From NCBI GenBank assembly GCA_963971305.1, contig OZ020307.1:59827702-59891701 (forward strand): a stretch of 64,000 nt of DNA, given 5' to 3'. The notes beneath the pieces are model-generated. The model ran no database searches. It was not told the DNA's origin and saw only the letters and a program-made list of their open reading frames with translations. Below are positions 57,401-64,000 of the stretch, in pieces (position 1 is the first letter of the stretch; each line of letters starts with the position of its first letter). The stretch comes from Arcuatula senhousia (taxonomy: Eukaryota > Mollusca > Bivalvia > Mytilida > Mytilidae). A program made the position numbers and the translations under genes.

Positions 57401-60362
57401 AACAGCAATATGCCATTTCAGAGATAGGGTGGAATGGCTAGTTTTCCCGGGGTTGATTCTTTTATTAGAATTTTTTCAAAGCATGTCAACTTCCGATGCA
57501 CGAATGAGCAAAGGGTAAAAATAAATATGCTTTGTTATTTATTAACATTTTTCTACACAGGTAAGAAAACTTGTCCAATTTATTGAAGTTTTTACCGTTT
57601 ACAGAAATATTATTGTTCTCATAATTCCACAGATGCTTTTGCATAAGCTTATGGGGCAGCAAACCAGTTTGCTTCAAAAACTGGTAAAATCACATGATAA
57701 ATTCTATCTAATTGAGGGATTTTTCCGGAAAAGCAATGAACTCGAAAATTGCGTTTTGAGCTATCGGTACTTTTATGAACATTAATGTAGAAATCCAAGG
57801 GCTTACCTTCAGATCAAAACTGCTAGGCACCTTGGCCATGTATTTCACTTTGTAATACATTTCTATCATTTATTCCAAAATCATATCAGATGAAACTAAT
57901 GTTTATAAACTTATTTATACTTTTTCCAAAATGGAAGGCAAAATCAAATTGACACAGAATTTCAATGCAAACCAAAATAAATCTCAGAATGTGCTGAATT
58001 CTTTCCTTTCAATTAAGGAACAAAAAATCTAAATGTGAGTGGAGCAAGTTCTTTGTCAGTGAGAATCTAACAGATAAGTGTTAGTTATTCCCCTGAGGGC
58101 GGATGCCCGATGGGGGATAACTGATTTATACCACAGGACTGTAGAGGGTGCTAAATGAGAGTTTATGATAATTAATGAGGGGGGTCTTTCGGGAATTTAG
58201 CCTTATCTACTGATAAAGCATGATTAATGCAGGGTATCTCGTTACATTTTATGACATAGTGGTATAATATCACTAAACCCTTTATTTGAAAGATCAAAGA
58301 ATGTGAAAGGCACTCATTTACTCTTGGTAAATTATGAGTCTAATTAGCTCAGGTATTACCCCATTTTCTATTAATGCCATCCTTTAAAACTTTTTCTCAG
58401 TAGGGCCTCCCCATAACCCCATTACAGACAAATTTCTAAAAGTTTACACTCACTTCCTGTAGAGATTATGAAGGACATTAGTCAATTCCTTTTCTATTAT
58501 TCTTCCATATAATCTTATGAAATATGCATCAAAAATACGTTCTATAGTTAAGTGAGTGCTTCCCTTCTGTGCAGGAATCCATTTTTCAGCAATTTTCTAA
58601 CTTGAAGTTCATATTTTATTGGATTGCCCTTGCCAAGTTGGCTTGACATTAATGCTTTGTTTAGGTCAGGTAGACTTATTTACGTAGTGTACTATTATAG
58701 AAAGTCAAATATACATCTAGTACAACTTAGTCAACAGCACCTCATTTTAGCTTATTTGATCTCCAAATTACTTTCATCTTTAAAAGATTACAATTGACAT
58801 CAGAAGAACATTTAGCAATATATCTCTAAGTCTATTATTGAGATTTAGTATATATTAAGCACATTAATATTAAATTTAGAGTTAGCTACAATTCAGAAGT
58901 GTTACTTTGACAAATCTCTTCCTTATTCTTTCAAAAGCATAACAGTGACAGCATTACAGCAAGTCAATAACAGCATGGCCAAAGTCATTAATAACAGCTT
59001 GAATGAGTGTGAGAAGTTCCCCAAAGTTCATAGAACTAATATCTGACTAATTTCAAAACTTTTTACATTACATACCTTTAAAACTATCATGATTTTTAAA
59101 AATATTTTTTCATAAGACCTGAAACTTTAAAGGGTTCAGTACATCCTACAGCAGTAATTATTTTATCTTTTAAAAGGTGGTTGGACCAATCCCTCAAGTT
59201 CAGAAAAACAAAATCTGTATGCAAGAAAACAGCAGGATTGGGGATCATAAAGAATAGTTTAACAATTTATCTGCACTCAGTTTTACTGAAGGGTAAAGCA
59301 TTAATTTGATTTCCTATTCATCACAATTCAAATGTGACTTACTGAAGGTTTAGTGATTCAGACTGGTGTGTGTGTGGGGCTCCAGATATTCTATTTTTTT
59401 TTTACATCATAACTATAGTCCATTTGAGTTCTATAAATCAACGAAAATTCTATAAATTTTTTTTGTCTCTCAAATAAAATTTATTTTTAAACACAAATAA
59501 ACTTTTTATTAGTATACGAACTCTGATAACAAAAACCAAGATGTTATCTTCTAAAACAAAAAAGTTTTCCACATGGTCTAACGCTAAATATTTCACCAAT
59601 TTTAATAATACCTAAAATGGTGTGTTTATCTGACGGAACAGCCAGGTGTTGGGCCCACCTGAACATAATTGAAAGGACTAACAATAGGAGATCAGATGAC
59701 CAATTAGCTCCACAAAGGATTTTTAAAGGTATAGGGAGCAAATGCTGTTCCTGGTCACTAGGTTGTACTCCCATGGATTTCTATGAATTTTTGGTCCATT
59801 TTTACTATTATGGTCTATGGAAAACATTTTTATTAATCATGCAAAAATTTTGAAATTTTTTGCCTGAGTTCGTATGCCATTGAATAGTCATGACATACTA
59901 AATTAGTTAAAGTATTTTGCAAGACGTAAATTTACAAGCCATTTTTCGTTGATTTATAAAACTCAAACGGACTATAATGCATAAATGATAATGGACAAAG
60001 CATATATAAACAGTATATATGTTATTTTTGACGGTTTAATCTACATGTAGGTTTAAAGCAGTTAGAAAGTACCACTTTGTAAATCTTTATCGTCTTTTTG
60101 CTAATTTTTATTAGATGGACCAATAGACTGACTAATTAGAAAAATTGAAATAGGACCATAAAGAACTAAGAAGCAGCAACTTAAAGTAGCAGCTTAAACA
60201 ACAGTTCAGTTATAGTTCCCTAAAATGATTATATACTTACTGCTTTTGGTGGCGTTGTGTAGTAGAGTTGACTAGAGCCAGAAGGAATTTCGTCCGACAC
60301 GCTCGTCATCGTCTCAGAAGAAGTGGTAGAGTCAGTATCATCTTCGAAGTTCCACGCTGAGC
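23713..60362 (-). CDS. ANKFN1: ANKFN1 / wide awake type protein gene, 3' 23 exons (N-terminus outside window)
   Basis: Exons 60362-60241, 57026-56998, 51012-50920, 47284-47273, 44006-43846, 41448-41344, 39888-39810, 39060-38957, 36251-36118, 32727-32649, 30839-30726, 30179-29991, 29730-29614, 29313-29220, 27893-27758, 27294-27181, 26831-26613, 26128-25962, 25662-25541, 25402-25213, 25159-25044, 24872-24772 and 24441-23713 join in phase to 1107 residues. Seen: low-complexity acidic/Ser N-terminal part, two ankyrin repeats (window residues about 174-235), a coiled, charged linker, a fibronectin III domain (about 307-405), a long conserved middle starting WRDLDGN, and a C-terminal Ras-association-like domain ending near QNPWTKGKLYVRMKR. 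This order matches vertebrate ANKFN1 and Drosophila wide awake, a scaffold affecting sleep timing and neuronal excitability. No signal peptide or membrane segment is seen, so it is probably cytoplasmic. The name rests on domain order and remembered family motifs, not a search. Confidence 0.88.
24442..24771. other. ANKFN1-like intron
   Basis: 330 bases, AT-rich, nothing recognised. Confidence 0.6.
24772..24872 (-). CDS. ANKFN1: ANKFN1-like exon w22
   Basis: Acceptor atctttcag, donor gtaaat. It reads HMCTYRQDLINRYARLSAIL then ETDICLAQQAQRE, helical. Confidence 0.9.
25044..25159 (-). CDS. ANKFN1: ANKFN1-like exon w21
   Basis: Acceptor gaacaaatag, donor gtaagt. It reads NNLVNLYLNRSYYGSSSYIG then YGMLLLHADSIVSSDTET. 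The Y/S/G-rich RSYYGSSSYIGYG is well conserved in memory of the family. Confidence 0.85.
25213..25402 (-). CDS. ANKFN1: ANKFN1-like exon w20
   Basis: Acceptor atttcag. Two candidate donors lie 4 bases apart: gtgagt after 25217 and gtaaac after 25213. Only the second, weaker one is in phase with w21, so 25213 is chosen. It reads EVSQNMTGTHRLYDFEVMEF, then LLVLPPVEDVCIVPGQRDLL and KKDFMLLPVQVFEM. A partial copy of this exon sits in an upstream intron at 26895-26985. Confidence 0.85.
25541..25662 (-). CDS. ANKFN1: ANKFN1-like exon w19
   Basis: Acceptor cttttag, donor gtacgt. It reads EEWEWLQTINADQHVAPPTN and EANKKLLRML. Confidence 0.9.
25962..26128 (-). CDS. ANKFN1: ANKFN1-like exon w18
   Basis: Acceptor attttacag, donor gtagga. 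It reads EMILYHQVSNIPLSKGLYIG then YLKLQVAVDLIQVLVPKKAP. Confidence 0.92.
26129..26612. other. ANKFN1-like intron
   Basis: 484 bases, AT-rich, nothing recognised. Confidence 0.6.
26613..26831 (-). CDS. ANKFN1: ANKFN1-like exon w17
   Basis: Acceptor atctttacag, donor gtaagt. Seventy-three codons in phase 0: NSLGIQDIGQFHFKPLKDPN then VILTSVCNIKDPKSII and RWISFAKLLRRSSAALQEL. A folded segment of the conserved middle region. Confidence 0.93.
26895..26985 (-). pseudogene. Ectopic partial copy of exon w20
   Basis: About 90 bases matching 25330-25420 with three differences in the 75 or so exonic bases. It includes the 3' splice acceptor and the codons for EVSQNMTGTHSLYDFEVMEF, then stops before a donor. 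It lies in the intron between w16 and w17, upstream of its source. Entered from w16 (phase 0) it would meet TGA after five codons; in the source frame it runs to TAG shortly past the match. Confidence 0.9.
27181..27294 (-). CDS. ANKFN1: ANKFN1-like exon w16
   Basis: Acceptor ctttcctag, donor gtatgc. Thirty-eight codons in phase 0, reading VACNWDDVKSLRQDMDKNTS and FRSKLLQAVSIMQ. Confidence 0.92.
27295..27757. other. ANKFN1-like intron
   Basis: 463 bases; the ORF on the other strand here is a shadow of w15. Nothing else seen. Confidence 0.6.
27758..27893 (-). CDS. ANKFN1: ANKFN1-like exon w15
   Basis: Acceptor ttttctttcag, donor gtaggt. It reads GVYLACLLYNGDKVLVTSDD then MLPIVEVDENFSGPNVYNDF and HWLMK. 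Part of the conserved middle with no named domain. Confidence 0.92.
28038..29086. mobile_element. hAT-type non-autonomous transposon with 8-bp target duplication
   Basis: The element spans 28046-29078 (1033 bases). Perfect 14-base TIRs CATAGGTGTTAACC / GGTTAACACCTATG are flanked directly by the identical 8-mer ATGAAGAT (28038-28045 and 29079-29086). 8-bp duplications and CA...TG ends are hallmarks of the hAT superfamily. Subterminal ctcccga / cgggag words are repeated near the left end. The interior has no transposase ORF. It lies in the intron between w14 and w15. Confidence 0.93.
28811..28928 (+). repeat. 59-bp tandem duplication inside the hAT-type element
   Basis: Two consecutive copies beginning gaaccaaaagaaaatataac at 28811 and 28870 are identical over essentially their whole length, implying a recent duplication. 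Confidence 0.93.
29220..29313 (-). CDS. ANKFN1: ANKFN1-like exon w14
   Basis: Acceptor ttatttcag, donor gtaagt. It reads NAGGDSPQQRKRKSIKNLFT then SAPKFYKTLK; QRKRK looks like a basic or nuclear-signal-type cluster. Confidence 0.9.
29614..29730 (-). CDS. ANKFN1: ANKFN1-like exon w13
   Basis: The acceptor is gtattctgtattag, the donor a weak gtttgt. It reads WRDLDGNSISRTEGKTKLMD then ELFSQVKHLRPPDASELK. Needed for phase: it starts and ends one base into a codon and leads to w14. Confidence 0.85.
29991..30179 (-). CDS. ANKFN1: ANKFN1-like exon w12, fibronectin III C-terminal half
   Basis: Acceptor aaattatag, donor gtaagt. It begins EWSCFEDFMPLAGE and contains YEIEGLAKGNRYYVRVAAWN then MKGYSP, the E-to-G strands with the typical Tyr and Asn-x-x-Gly. 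Confidence 0.94.
30180..30725. other. ANKFN1-like intron
   Basis: 546 bases within the fibronectin III domain. Nothing recognised. Confidence 0.6.
30726..30839 (-). CDS. ANKFN1: ANKFN1-like exon w11, fibronectin III N-terminal half
   Basis: Acceptor tctttacag, donor gtacga. It reads IPDPPSYVSLTVASSSSLLV then RFEEPLNHNGAVVTKYK. PxPP at the start, L-V-F-P, and NGAVVTKYK are fibronectin III strands A to C. Confidence 0.94.
30840..32648. other. ANKFN1-like intron
   Basis: 1.8 kb, AT-rich. ORFs of 118 and 101 codons here lack family features and splice context. A gattgattgtttgtttg simple run lies at 31731. Confidence 0.55.
32649..32727 (-). CDS. ANKFN1: ANKFN1-like exon w10
   Basis: Acceptor ctttttacag, donor gtaagt. 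It reads ENERQLSHWEFRHKLLKRMK then AGYDHA, a short conserved helical stretch directly before the fibronectin III domain. Confidence 0.9.
32728..36117. other. ANKFN1-like intron with one MITE
   Basis: 3.4 kb. Apart from the MITE at 34483-35066 and an A-run at about 32877-32893, nothing recognised. Confidence 0.55.
34483..35066 (+). mobile_element. MITE, copy 2 of the family at 13833
   Basis: Begins ttaggcaagcgccagcgaag and ends cgctttagcgctttg. It is nearly collinear with the inverse of 13833-14461, apart from deletions of about 32 and 13 bases. No ORF. Confidence 0.8.
36118..36251 (-). CDS. ANKFN1: ANKFN1-like exon w9, linker helix
   Basis: Acceptor ggttacttatag, donor gtacag. It reads FQRTDSRSAKLDELVMDAEK then RVVDLSAAILNASSN. 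A predicted helix joins the ankyrin block to the fibronectin domain. Confidence 0.9.
36252..38956. other. ANKFN1-like intron with a dispersed repeat
   Basis: 2.7 kb; contains the repeat at 37185-37480. No exon found; the short ORFs look random. Confidence 0.55.
37185..37480 (+). repeat. Dispersed repeat shared with 18760-18915 and 12384-12700
   Basis: Includes ggttgattttgtgttttctg, tttcagacttttgacacacg and atatgtgcctgtccgaag. The first two words match the inverted copy at 18.8 kb; the last matches 12.4 kb. Confidence 0.6.
38957..39060 (-). CDS. ANKFN1: ANKFN1-like exon w8, ankyrin repeat
   Basis: Acceptor attttgtag, donor gtaagt. It reads LNSERLTPLDVAVMTNNIPM then AKLLLTYGARESPM. LTPLDVAV..N...AKLLL.YGA is the ankyrin consensus. 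Confidence 0.93.
39061..39809. other. ANKFN1-like intron
   Basis: 0.75 kb; includes an aagacggacggacaaaggg remnant at about 39528 like the tetranucleotide runs of the tandem-repeat elements. Confidence 0.5.
39810..39888 (-). CDS. ANKFN1: ANKFN1-like exon w7, ankyrin repeat
   Basis: Acceptor ctttttttgtag, donor gtaggt. It reads ALFEVVEQQDIDSVKAILES then NTVNVN, a helix-turn-helix ankyrin half followed by the N-VN hairpin that leads to the next repeat. Confidence 0.9.
39889..41343. other. ANKFN1-like intron
   Basis: 1.5 kb AT-rich; contains gaccgtccgtcta and a partial inverted gtagacaaacgtctattgtt near 40530-40570. Nothing else. Confidence 0.5.
41344..41448 (-). CDS. ANKFN1: ANKFN1-like exon w6
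   Basis: Acceptor gatgtttcag, donor gtatgt. It reads AKKRGSMTSDSDVLSQKMNE then RRRSDKDKRSGDAS: highly charged linker before the ankyrin repeats. Confidence 0.88.
42327..42425 (+). repeat. Fragment of the 54.6-kb tandem-repeat element
   Basis: Shares taatgct-act-attgatacccc-gct and acaggaagtag-tgacc with 54620-54720; the rest of that element is missing here. Confidence 0.5.
43373..43825. mobile_element. hAT-like MITE with CGGGAG subterminal repeats, copy 1
   Basis: The element 43381-43817 has CATGTGA / TCACATG ends flanked by tatgcata and tatgtata (7 of 8 match, as for an aged 8-bp duplication). The right end is rich in gcgggagat words. A diverged inverted copy lies at 50219-50578. It abuts exon w5. 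Confidence 0.7.
43846..44006 (-). CDS. ANKFN1: ANKFN1-like exon w5
   Basis: Acceptor ttctcttgcag, donor gtaagt. It reads GDGRTIKIFMSQNGG then Pro/Asn/Ser-rich sequence to RGSKILV. Its donor is only 28 bases from the edge of a hAT-like element (43381-43817). Confidence 0.88.
44209..44363. mobile_element. 143-bp MITE with TIR CAGRCCTGTCAAGT
   Basis: Ends caggcctgtcaagt (44215) and acttgacaggtctg (to 44357), flanked directly on both sides by tcacca. The centre holds gcgtgagtctcacgc-like inverted words. No ORF. Confidence 0.8.
44364..46084. other. ANKFN1-like intron segment
   Basis: 1.7 kb, AT-rich, nothing recognised. Confidence 0.5.
46085..46750. mobile_element. TIR element with GCCCCGTTTACACGATC ends
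   Basis: The left arm is gccccgtttacacgatcaaa followed by atcaaaaa / ttgtcca words; the right arm ends ttttgatcgtgtaaacgggg. The arms are inverted over about 60 bases with cctttgtc-type internal repeats. TTAA lies at both outer edges. No transposase ORF. Confidence 0.8.
47273..47284 (-). CDS. ANKFN1: ANKFN1-like exon w4, candidate 12-base microexon
   Basis: The 12 bases cttaatggaaga lie between a perfect acceptor (tttccctttcag) and a perfect donor (gtaagt). Length divisible by three and phase-neutral: included it adds LMED; skipped, w3 joins w5 cleanly. Likely an alternatively used cassette, if real. Confidence 0.5.
49477..49511 (+). repeat. Poly-C tract
   Basis: Two C runs separated by tgcaaaa, the second about 22 bases. 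A likely length-variable site and sequencing-error hotspot. Confidence 0.9.
50219..50578. mobile_element. hAT-like MITE, copy 2 (inverse of 43381-43817)
   Basis: Starts catgtgattctcccgctagg and ends ccatcacatt. The inverse strand matches copy 1 through ctagcgtgtgc, gacaaacccctaaaacac and ggagattttgtctcc. More decayed; no clear target duplication. Confidence 0.7.
50920..51012 (-). CDS. ANKFN1: ANKFN1-like exon w3
   Basis: Acceptor tcttacag, donor gtaaga. It reads GMHKVTRCLSQKDRIKNDVL then QERQRSVSLD. Basic and helical, with an RQRSVS site of the kind basophilic kinases use. Confidence 0.85.
53773..53978. mobile_element. Palindromic MITE related to 61197-61407
   Basis: Left arm taccgtggattcatttattt then ataaattttcatgg; right arm ccacgaaaattgatacccat then ccacagta. 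Same layout and words as the 61.2-kb element, more diverged. Confidence 0.65.
54620..55255. mobile_element. Tandem-repeat element with three units and ataccccc ends
   Basis: The left end is tagtgatacccccgctcc. Units are marked by acaggaa-tagttgacctag at about 54700, 54869 and 55047 (spacing 169 and 178). A ggacggacgaacgaacagac run precedes the right end agtataccccc...agagggggta. Same plan as 16656-17395. Confidence 0.75.
56998..57026 (-). CDS. ANKFN1: ANKFN1-like exon w2, 29-base microexon
   Basis: Acceptor tttttttcag, donor gtgagt. It reads NMVRNQDDK and two bases of the next codon. It is accepted because both sites are strong and the phase joins w1 and w3 exactly. Confidence 0.75.
58086..58122. 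repeat. Compound hairpin
   Basis: gttattcccc and gggggataac flank gggcggatgccc, giving nested inverted arms over 37 bases. Function unknown; may be a terminal remnant of a repeat element. Confidence 0.6.
59413..59980. mobile_element. MITE with about 38-bp TIRs
   Basis: Left arm actatagtccatttgagttc then tataaatcaacgaaaa; right arm ttttcgttgatttataaaac then tcaaacggactata. Inside, a second inverted pair tacgaactc / gagttcgta (59515 and 59864). TA at both edges. No transposase. Confidence 0.85.
60241..60362 (-). CDS. ANKFN1: ANKFN1-like exon w1
   Basis: Acceptor ttttcag, donor gtaagt. It begins two bases into a codon and reads SAWNFEDDTDSTTSSETMTS then SSQLYYTTPPKA: an acidic, Ser/Thr-rich, probably disordered stretch. 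It is the most upstream exon recognised; further exons lie beyond 64000 or were missed. Confidence 0.75.
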
Positions 60363-61196
60363 CTGAAAAACACATGGACAAGGTGTGAAATCGGCAACGT
60401 AAAACTTGTCAAAGGTCTGCGAAATGTGCAAAACAAACTGTAAAATTTACACAAAAAAACATTGATTTTTTATGAAAAATGTTGTTAAAATGGACATTGA
60501 CATTATCATGTAAATTAAGACATGCGTAATAGAGCAGCAGGAGAAGAGTAAAGAGGCGTAAAGTCAAATCATCAAAATAAGGAGAGGTGTTTAATTAGAT
60601 CCACAAAAAAAACAACAGATTTTACACATTTTTTGTAGTTGTGTCTTAAATCCAGTACGGATTTTTATTGTTAACAAATAACAATTTAAAGTAAATAAAA
60701 TCTATGAAAATGTAAGAAGAGCCATTAGTTATACATGTTCTATAAATTGCCATTATTGTAGAAAATTTGGTAATCACGATAAATAAGAAAGTTATTGAAT
60801 GTGTTTGTATATGACTTCATTTTGGCAGGATTTATTTTCACTATTTCCCTCGACCTGCGAAAATAACCTGCTATAAGGTATATATAAAATCATTTTTCAC
60901 CAGTGTTTGTATTCAGGGGTTTAAACCAATTGGTAAACAGAGCATTTGATATGTATTTGACATGTTTATCTACTGATTTATTAAAGCTCAATGTTATGTA
61001 ATATGACCATATTAACCTGATTTTGCTTATCTCCCTTTGTAATTCAATAATTAGTAAGATAAGAAAAGTGATAATTTATAGTTTTGGCTAACCTAGTGAT
61101 CCAAATACAGGTCATCAATTATTTATTTTAGTTCAATAATTGGTAAATCTTGTGTCATAAATTGCCAGGGAATGTAACCCTTAATTAATTTCGCAT

Positions 61197-61407
61197 TACT
61201 GTGAAAGTACTTAAATTCGTTGGTATCAATTTTCGTGGATTGCAAGTAAACTCCTTATTCATTGATTCTTAAATTCGTGGTTTAAAAACAATCTCTATTA
61301 AAAGCAATGTGTATTACACAGTTCGTTGGGAACTTAATTTCGTAGTTTGCCTGACCCACGAATACCACGAAAATCGGTACCCCACGAATAAAAATACTTT
61401 CACAGTA
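61197..61407. mobile_element. Palindromic MITE, 211 bp
   Basis: Left arm tactgtgaaagtacttaaat then tatcaattttcgtgg; right arm ccacgaaaatcggtacccca then atactttcacagta. No ORF. The family is represented again at 53773. Confidence 0.85.
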
Positions 61408-61632
61408 CAATCCCAATTAAGCTCCATAAATTTTCATACAGGTCCTAGACATACCTTAATACTTTATTTTGTATATATTTTTTTTCTGATGGTGACAGTT
61501 TCATACCATGTTTAGTATTTCATCCTTATTTGAAATACCTGTACAAAGTCAGGGCCATTGCTATTTTTATTTCTTTGGCATGTTATCATTTGATGGAGTC
61601 AATGACTTTATCTTAGAACTTATTTGACATTA

Positions 61633-63065
61633 AAACAAGAGGCTCCCAGGAGCCTGAATCGCTCACCTGGTCTCGATGTCAACCCTATGAAAAACTTTGT
61701 AAAACTAAATAAGCTGATCATTTAAGCAAGCAACAGCTTTTTCTCTTTCAGCAATAGTTTTAATTCTGTAGGCCAAAAATGTGTAACATGTTATTCTAAG
61801 GGCCATCTGACAACTCTGACTCTATAGAGACCTTTGTTGAGAGCTTAATGAACTGAACATTAAAGCAAGCAACCAATTTTCTTTTTCTGCTATAGTTTTT
61901 ATTAAAAACCCCAAAACATGAAAACCTGTTAATTTAGGGGCTGTAATCCCTAAAAGGGGTCATCTGAAAACTTCAACCCTATGAATGCTTTTGTTGAGCT
62001 AAATGAGCTGAACATTTAAGCAAGCAACAGCTTTTCTCTATCTGCAATAGTTTTCATACTATAGGCCAAAAACACTATTTTTTGCCTTTAAGGGGCTGTA
62101 ACCCCTGTAAGGGGTCATCTGACAACTTTGACCATATGAAGACTTTTGTAGAGCTAAATGAGCTGAACATTTCAGCAAGCAAAAGCTTTTCTCTATCTGC
62201 AATAGTTTTCATTCTATAGGCCAAAAACACTATTTTTAGCCTTTAAGGGGCTGTAACCCTTATAAGGGGTCATCTGACAACTTTGACCCTATGAAGACTT
62301 TTGTAGAGCTAAATGAGTTGATCATTTAAGCAAGCAGCAGCTTTTCTCTATCTGCAATAGTTTTCATTCTATAGGCCAAAAACACTATTTTTCGCCTTTA
62401 AGGGGATGTAACCCCTATAAGGGGTCATCTGACAACTTTGACCCTATGGAGACTTTTGTAGAGCTAAATGAGCTGAACATTTAAGCAAGCAACAGCTTTT
62501 CTCTATCTGCAATAATTTTCACCCTACAGGCCAAAAACACTATTTTACGCCTTTAAGGGGCTGTAACCCCTTTAAGGGGTCATCTGACAACTTCGACCCT
62601 ATGGACACTTTTGTAGAGCTAAATGAGCTGAACACTTAAGCAAGCAACAACTTTTCTCTATCTGTAATAGTTTTCATTTTAGAAGCCAAAAACATGAAAA
62701 AATGCTATTTTTTGCCTTTAAGGGGCCGTTACTCCTATAAGGGGTCATCTGACAACTTCAACTCAAAGGAAACTTTTGTAGAGCTTTTGATGCTGAAGCA
62801 GCAGCGTGGCATCAGATTTCATCTATCTCTTATATGATTTTGATTTATAAGCCAAAAACAGTAGTCTGACCCCCCCTGGTCTATTTTTAGTAACGGTAGC
62901 CATGTTTTTTGACGAATCAAAAATCGAAACACAAGTTAGGTGCAGGACACCCTAAATATCAATCATACCAAGTTTCATTGAATTCTGTTCAGTAGTTTCA
63001 GAGGAGAAGATTTTTGAAAAATTGTTAAAAGCTCACATGGACCTTCGGTCCAGGTGAGCTAAAAA
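61633..63065. mobile_element. Helitron-like tandem-repeat element, about eight 155-bp units
   Basis: The left end is ggctcccaggagcc (a hairpin) then gctcacctgg; the right end is ggaccttcggtcc (a hairpin) then aggtgagctaa. Units marked by gagctaaatgag at about 61841, 61996, 62151, 62306, 62461 and 62616 are spaced exactly 155; diverged units flank them. A hairpin about 10 bases before CTRR (here CTAA) is how non-autonomous Helitrons end. A short relative of the left end (aacaagaggctcacagggg) occurs at 21079. Confidence 0.75.
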
Positions 63066-64000
63066 AGATAGTTTCTAATTTACCAGTACTTTCTCAAGGC
63101 TGTTTGGCACCCATTTTCAATTTGCTAAACAATCAAAACTTTATACTAGCTCTAGACTTAACAATTGTCTAACAACTAGAGTAACAGCAGCTATCAGCAC
63201 TTTAAATGTTACCAAAACAAACTGAGAGTTATTTCCCCTGTTCTCTTTGAAGATTTTCAAACAAAAGATAGGTGGTCTTAAGTCTTGTTTGTGTTTAATT
63301 AACAGAGAAAACATCCAGAATCTTCAAGTGTTTATATGAAACAGATCAACAATACATTGAAACTATATAAACTCTGACAACCATCTGGTTTTCGATTTCA
63401 TAACACAATTTTAAGCCTTTTAGCGCTTATTTAAAACCCGTTTACAAAATTGTGCTGTATCAACTATTTTTGAGAAAGCTTTTCAAGCTACTAGTCTAAA
63501 TGAAGAAACTACTGAATTGCTACAAATAAAAAACAATGACCAACGAACAATTTACAGCTGATAACTCAACTAAATGATTAGTTCCTTGATTTTGAACCTT
63601 TATAAAATGAATAATGAACATTTGTTATTACTGAGTGGTACAGTATAAAGTTGTTCAGTCCCAAAAGGGTTCGATTGCAATAATTTACAACATCAGACTT
63701 GTGAAGGTGCTTATGTCGTCAACATTTTTGTACAATAATTTACAGTATTAAGAATTTCAAGTACTACTAACCTAAGGTTCAACAAGTTGTATAAACATCA
63801 TAGAACATGTACAAAGCACAAAATATTCATCTTTAAAATTTTTACCATTGAACAAATAGTACTAGTGTATAAAAGCCTTCTCAATAGCACTGCCGTTGGA
63901 ACACTTCAACCACTGTCTCTAAAGAGTAGATACTCTTTTACTTTTTACATTTTTTGCAAGAAATATGAAAAAAAGGTCTTATTTCAGTTAGCTTTAATTT

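Larger units (their letters stand above)
57027..60240. other. ANKFN1-like intron
   Basis: 3.2 kb. Holds a hairpin at 58086-58122 and the MITE at 59413. No exon recognised. Confidence 0.55.
60363..64000. other. Sequence upstream of w1: intron, with two repeat elements
   Basis: w1 begins with a split codon, so this must be intron. It contains the MITE at 61197 and the tandem-repeat element at 61633-63065. The last 0.9 kb shows nothing. Confidence 0.6.

Noticed and set aside
1..64000. tRNA, rRNA or known ncRNA genes
   Set aside because: No cloverleaf with A/B boxes or conserved rRNA words was noticed by eye; a covariance-model search would be needed to exclude degenerate copies.
1..64000. A new multi-gene defence or metabolic system
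   Set aside because: Only two unrelated animal genes and transposon relics are present, so nothing in the gene order supports an operon-like or linked system.

Overview
The window is animal nuclear DNA: AT-rich, with genes split into short exons by standard GT-AG introns and crowded with transposable-element relics. The proteins, together with repeats that have inverted ends, nucleosome-sized tandem units and GTCC/GGAC tetranucleotide runs, point to a bivalve mollusc, possibly a mytilid mussel. That assignment is inference, not a database result. No bacterial, viral, CRISPR, rRNA or tRNA content was seen.

Two protein-coding genes lie tail to tail. On the + strand, eight exons (387-612, 854-1032, 7322-7517, 7982-8165, 9289-9455, 14661-14742, 15330-15545, 16246-16359) encode the last 453 residues of a mitochondrial-clan cytochrome P450. 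Its start lies left of the window. On the - strand, 23 exons between 60362 and 23713 (one a 12-base microexon, one of 29 bases) encode 1107 residues through the C-terminus of an ANKFN1 / wide awake type protein: ankyrin repeats, a fibronectin III domain, a long conserved middle and a C-terminal Ras-association-like domain. Its start lies right of the window. All exon phases in both genes were checked by hand and agree from first to last exon.

Region by region: 1-16383 is the P450 gene. Its second intron holds a LINE broken by two nested insertions. The end of its fourth exon, with the 5' splice site, is tandemly copied seven more times. Its fifth intron holds a long-TIR DNA element, a reverse-transcriptase fragment and a MITE. 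Positions 16384-23712 are intergenic and dominated by tandem-repeat elements with inverted ends. Positions 23713-64000 are the ANKFN1-like gene, whose introns carry a hAT-type element with perfect 8-bp target duplication, several smaller MITEs, a displaced copy of part of one of its own exons, and two more tandem-repeat elements.

The two genes have no evident joint function. The P450 would be a mitochondrial mono-oxygenase and the ANKFN1-like protein a cytoplasmic scaffold. I found no new multi-gene system. The most unusual things are the exon/splice-donor minisatellite in the P450 gene, the ectopic exon copy and microexon in the ANKFN1-like gene, and the shared architecture of the tandem-repeat elements.
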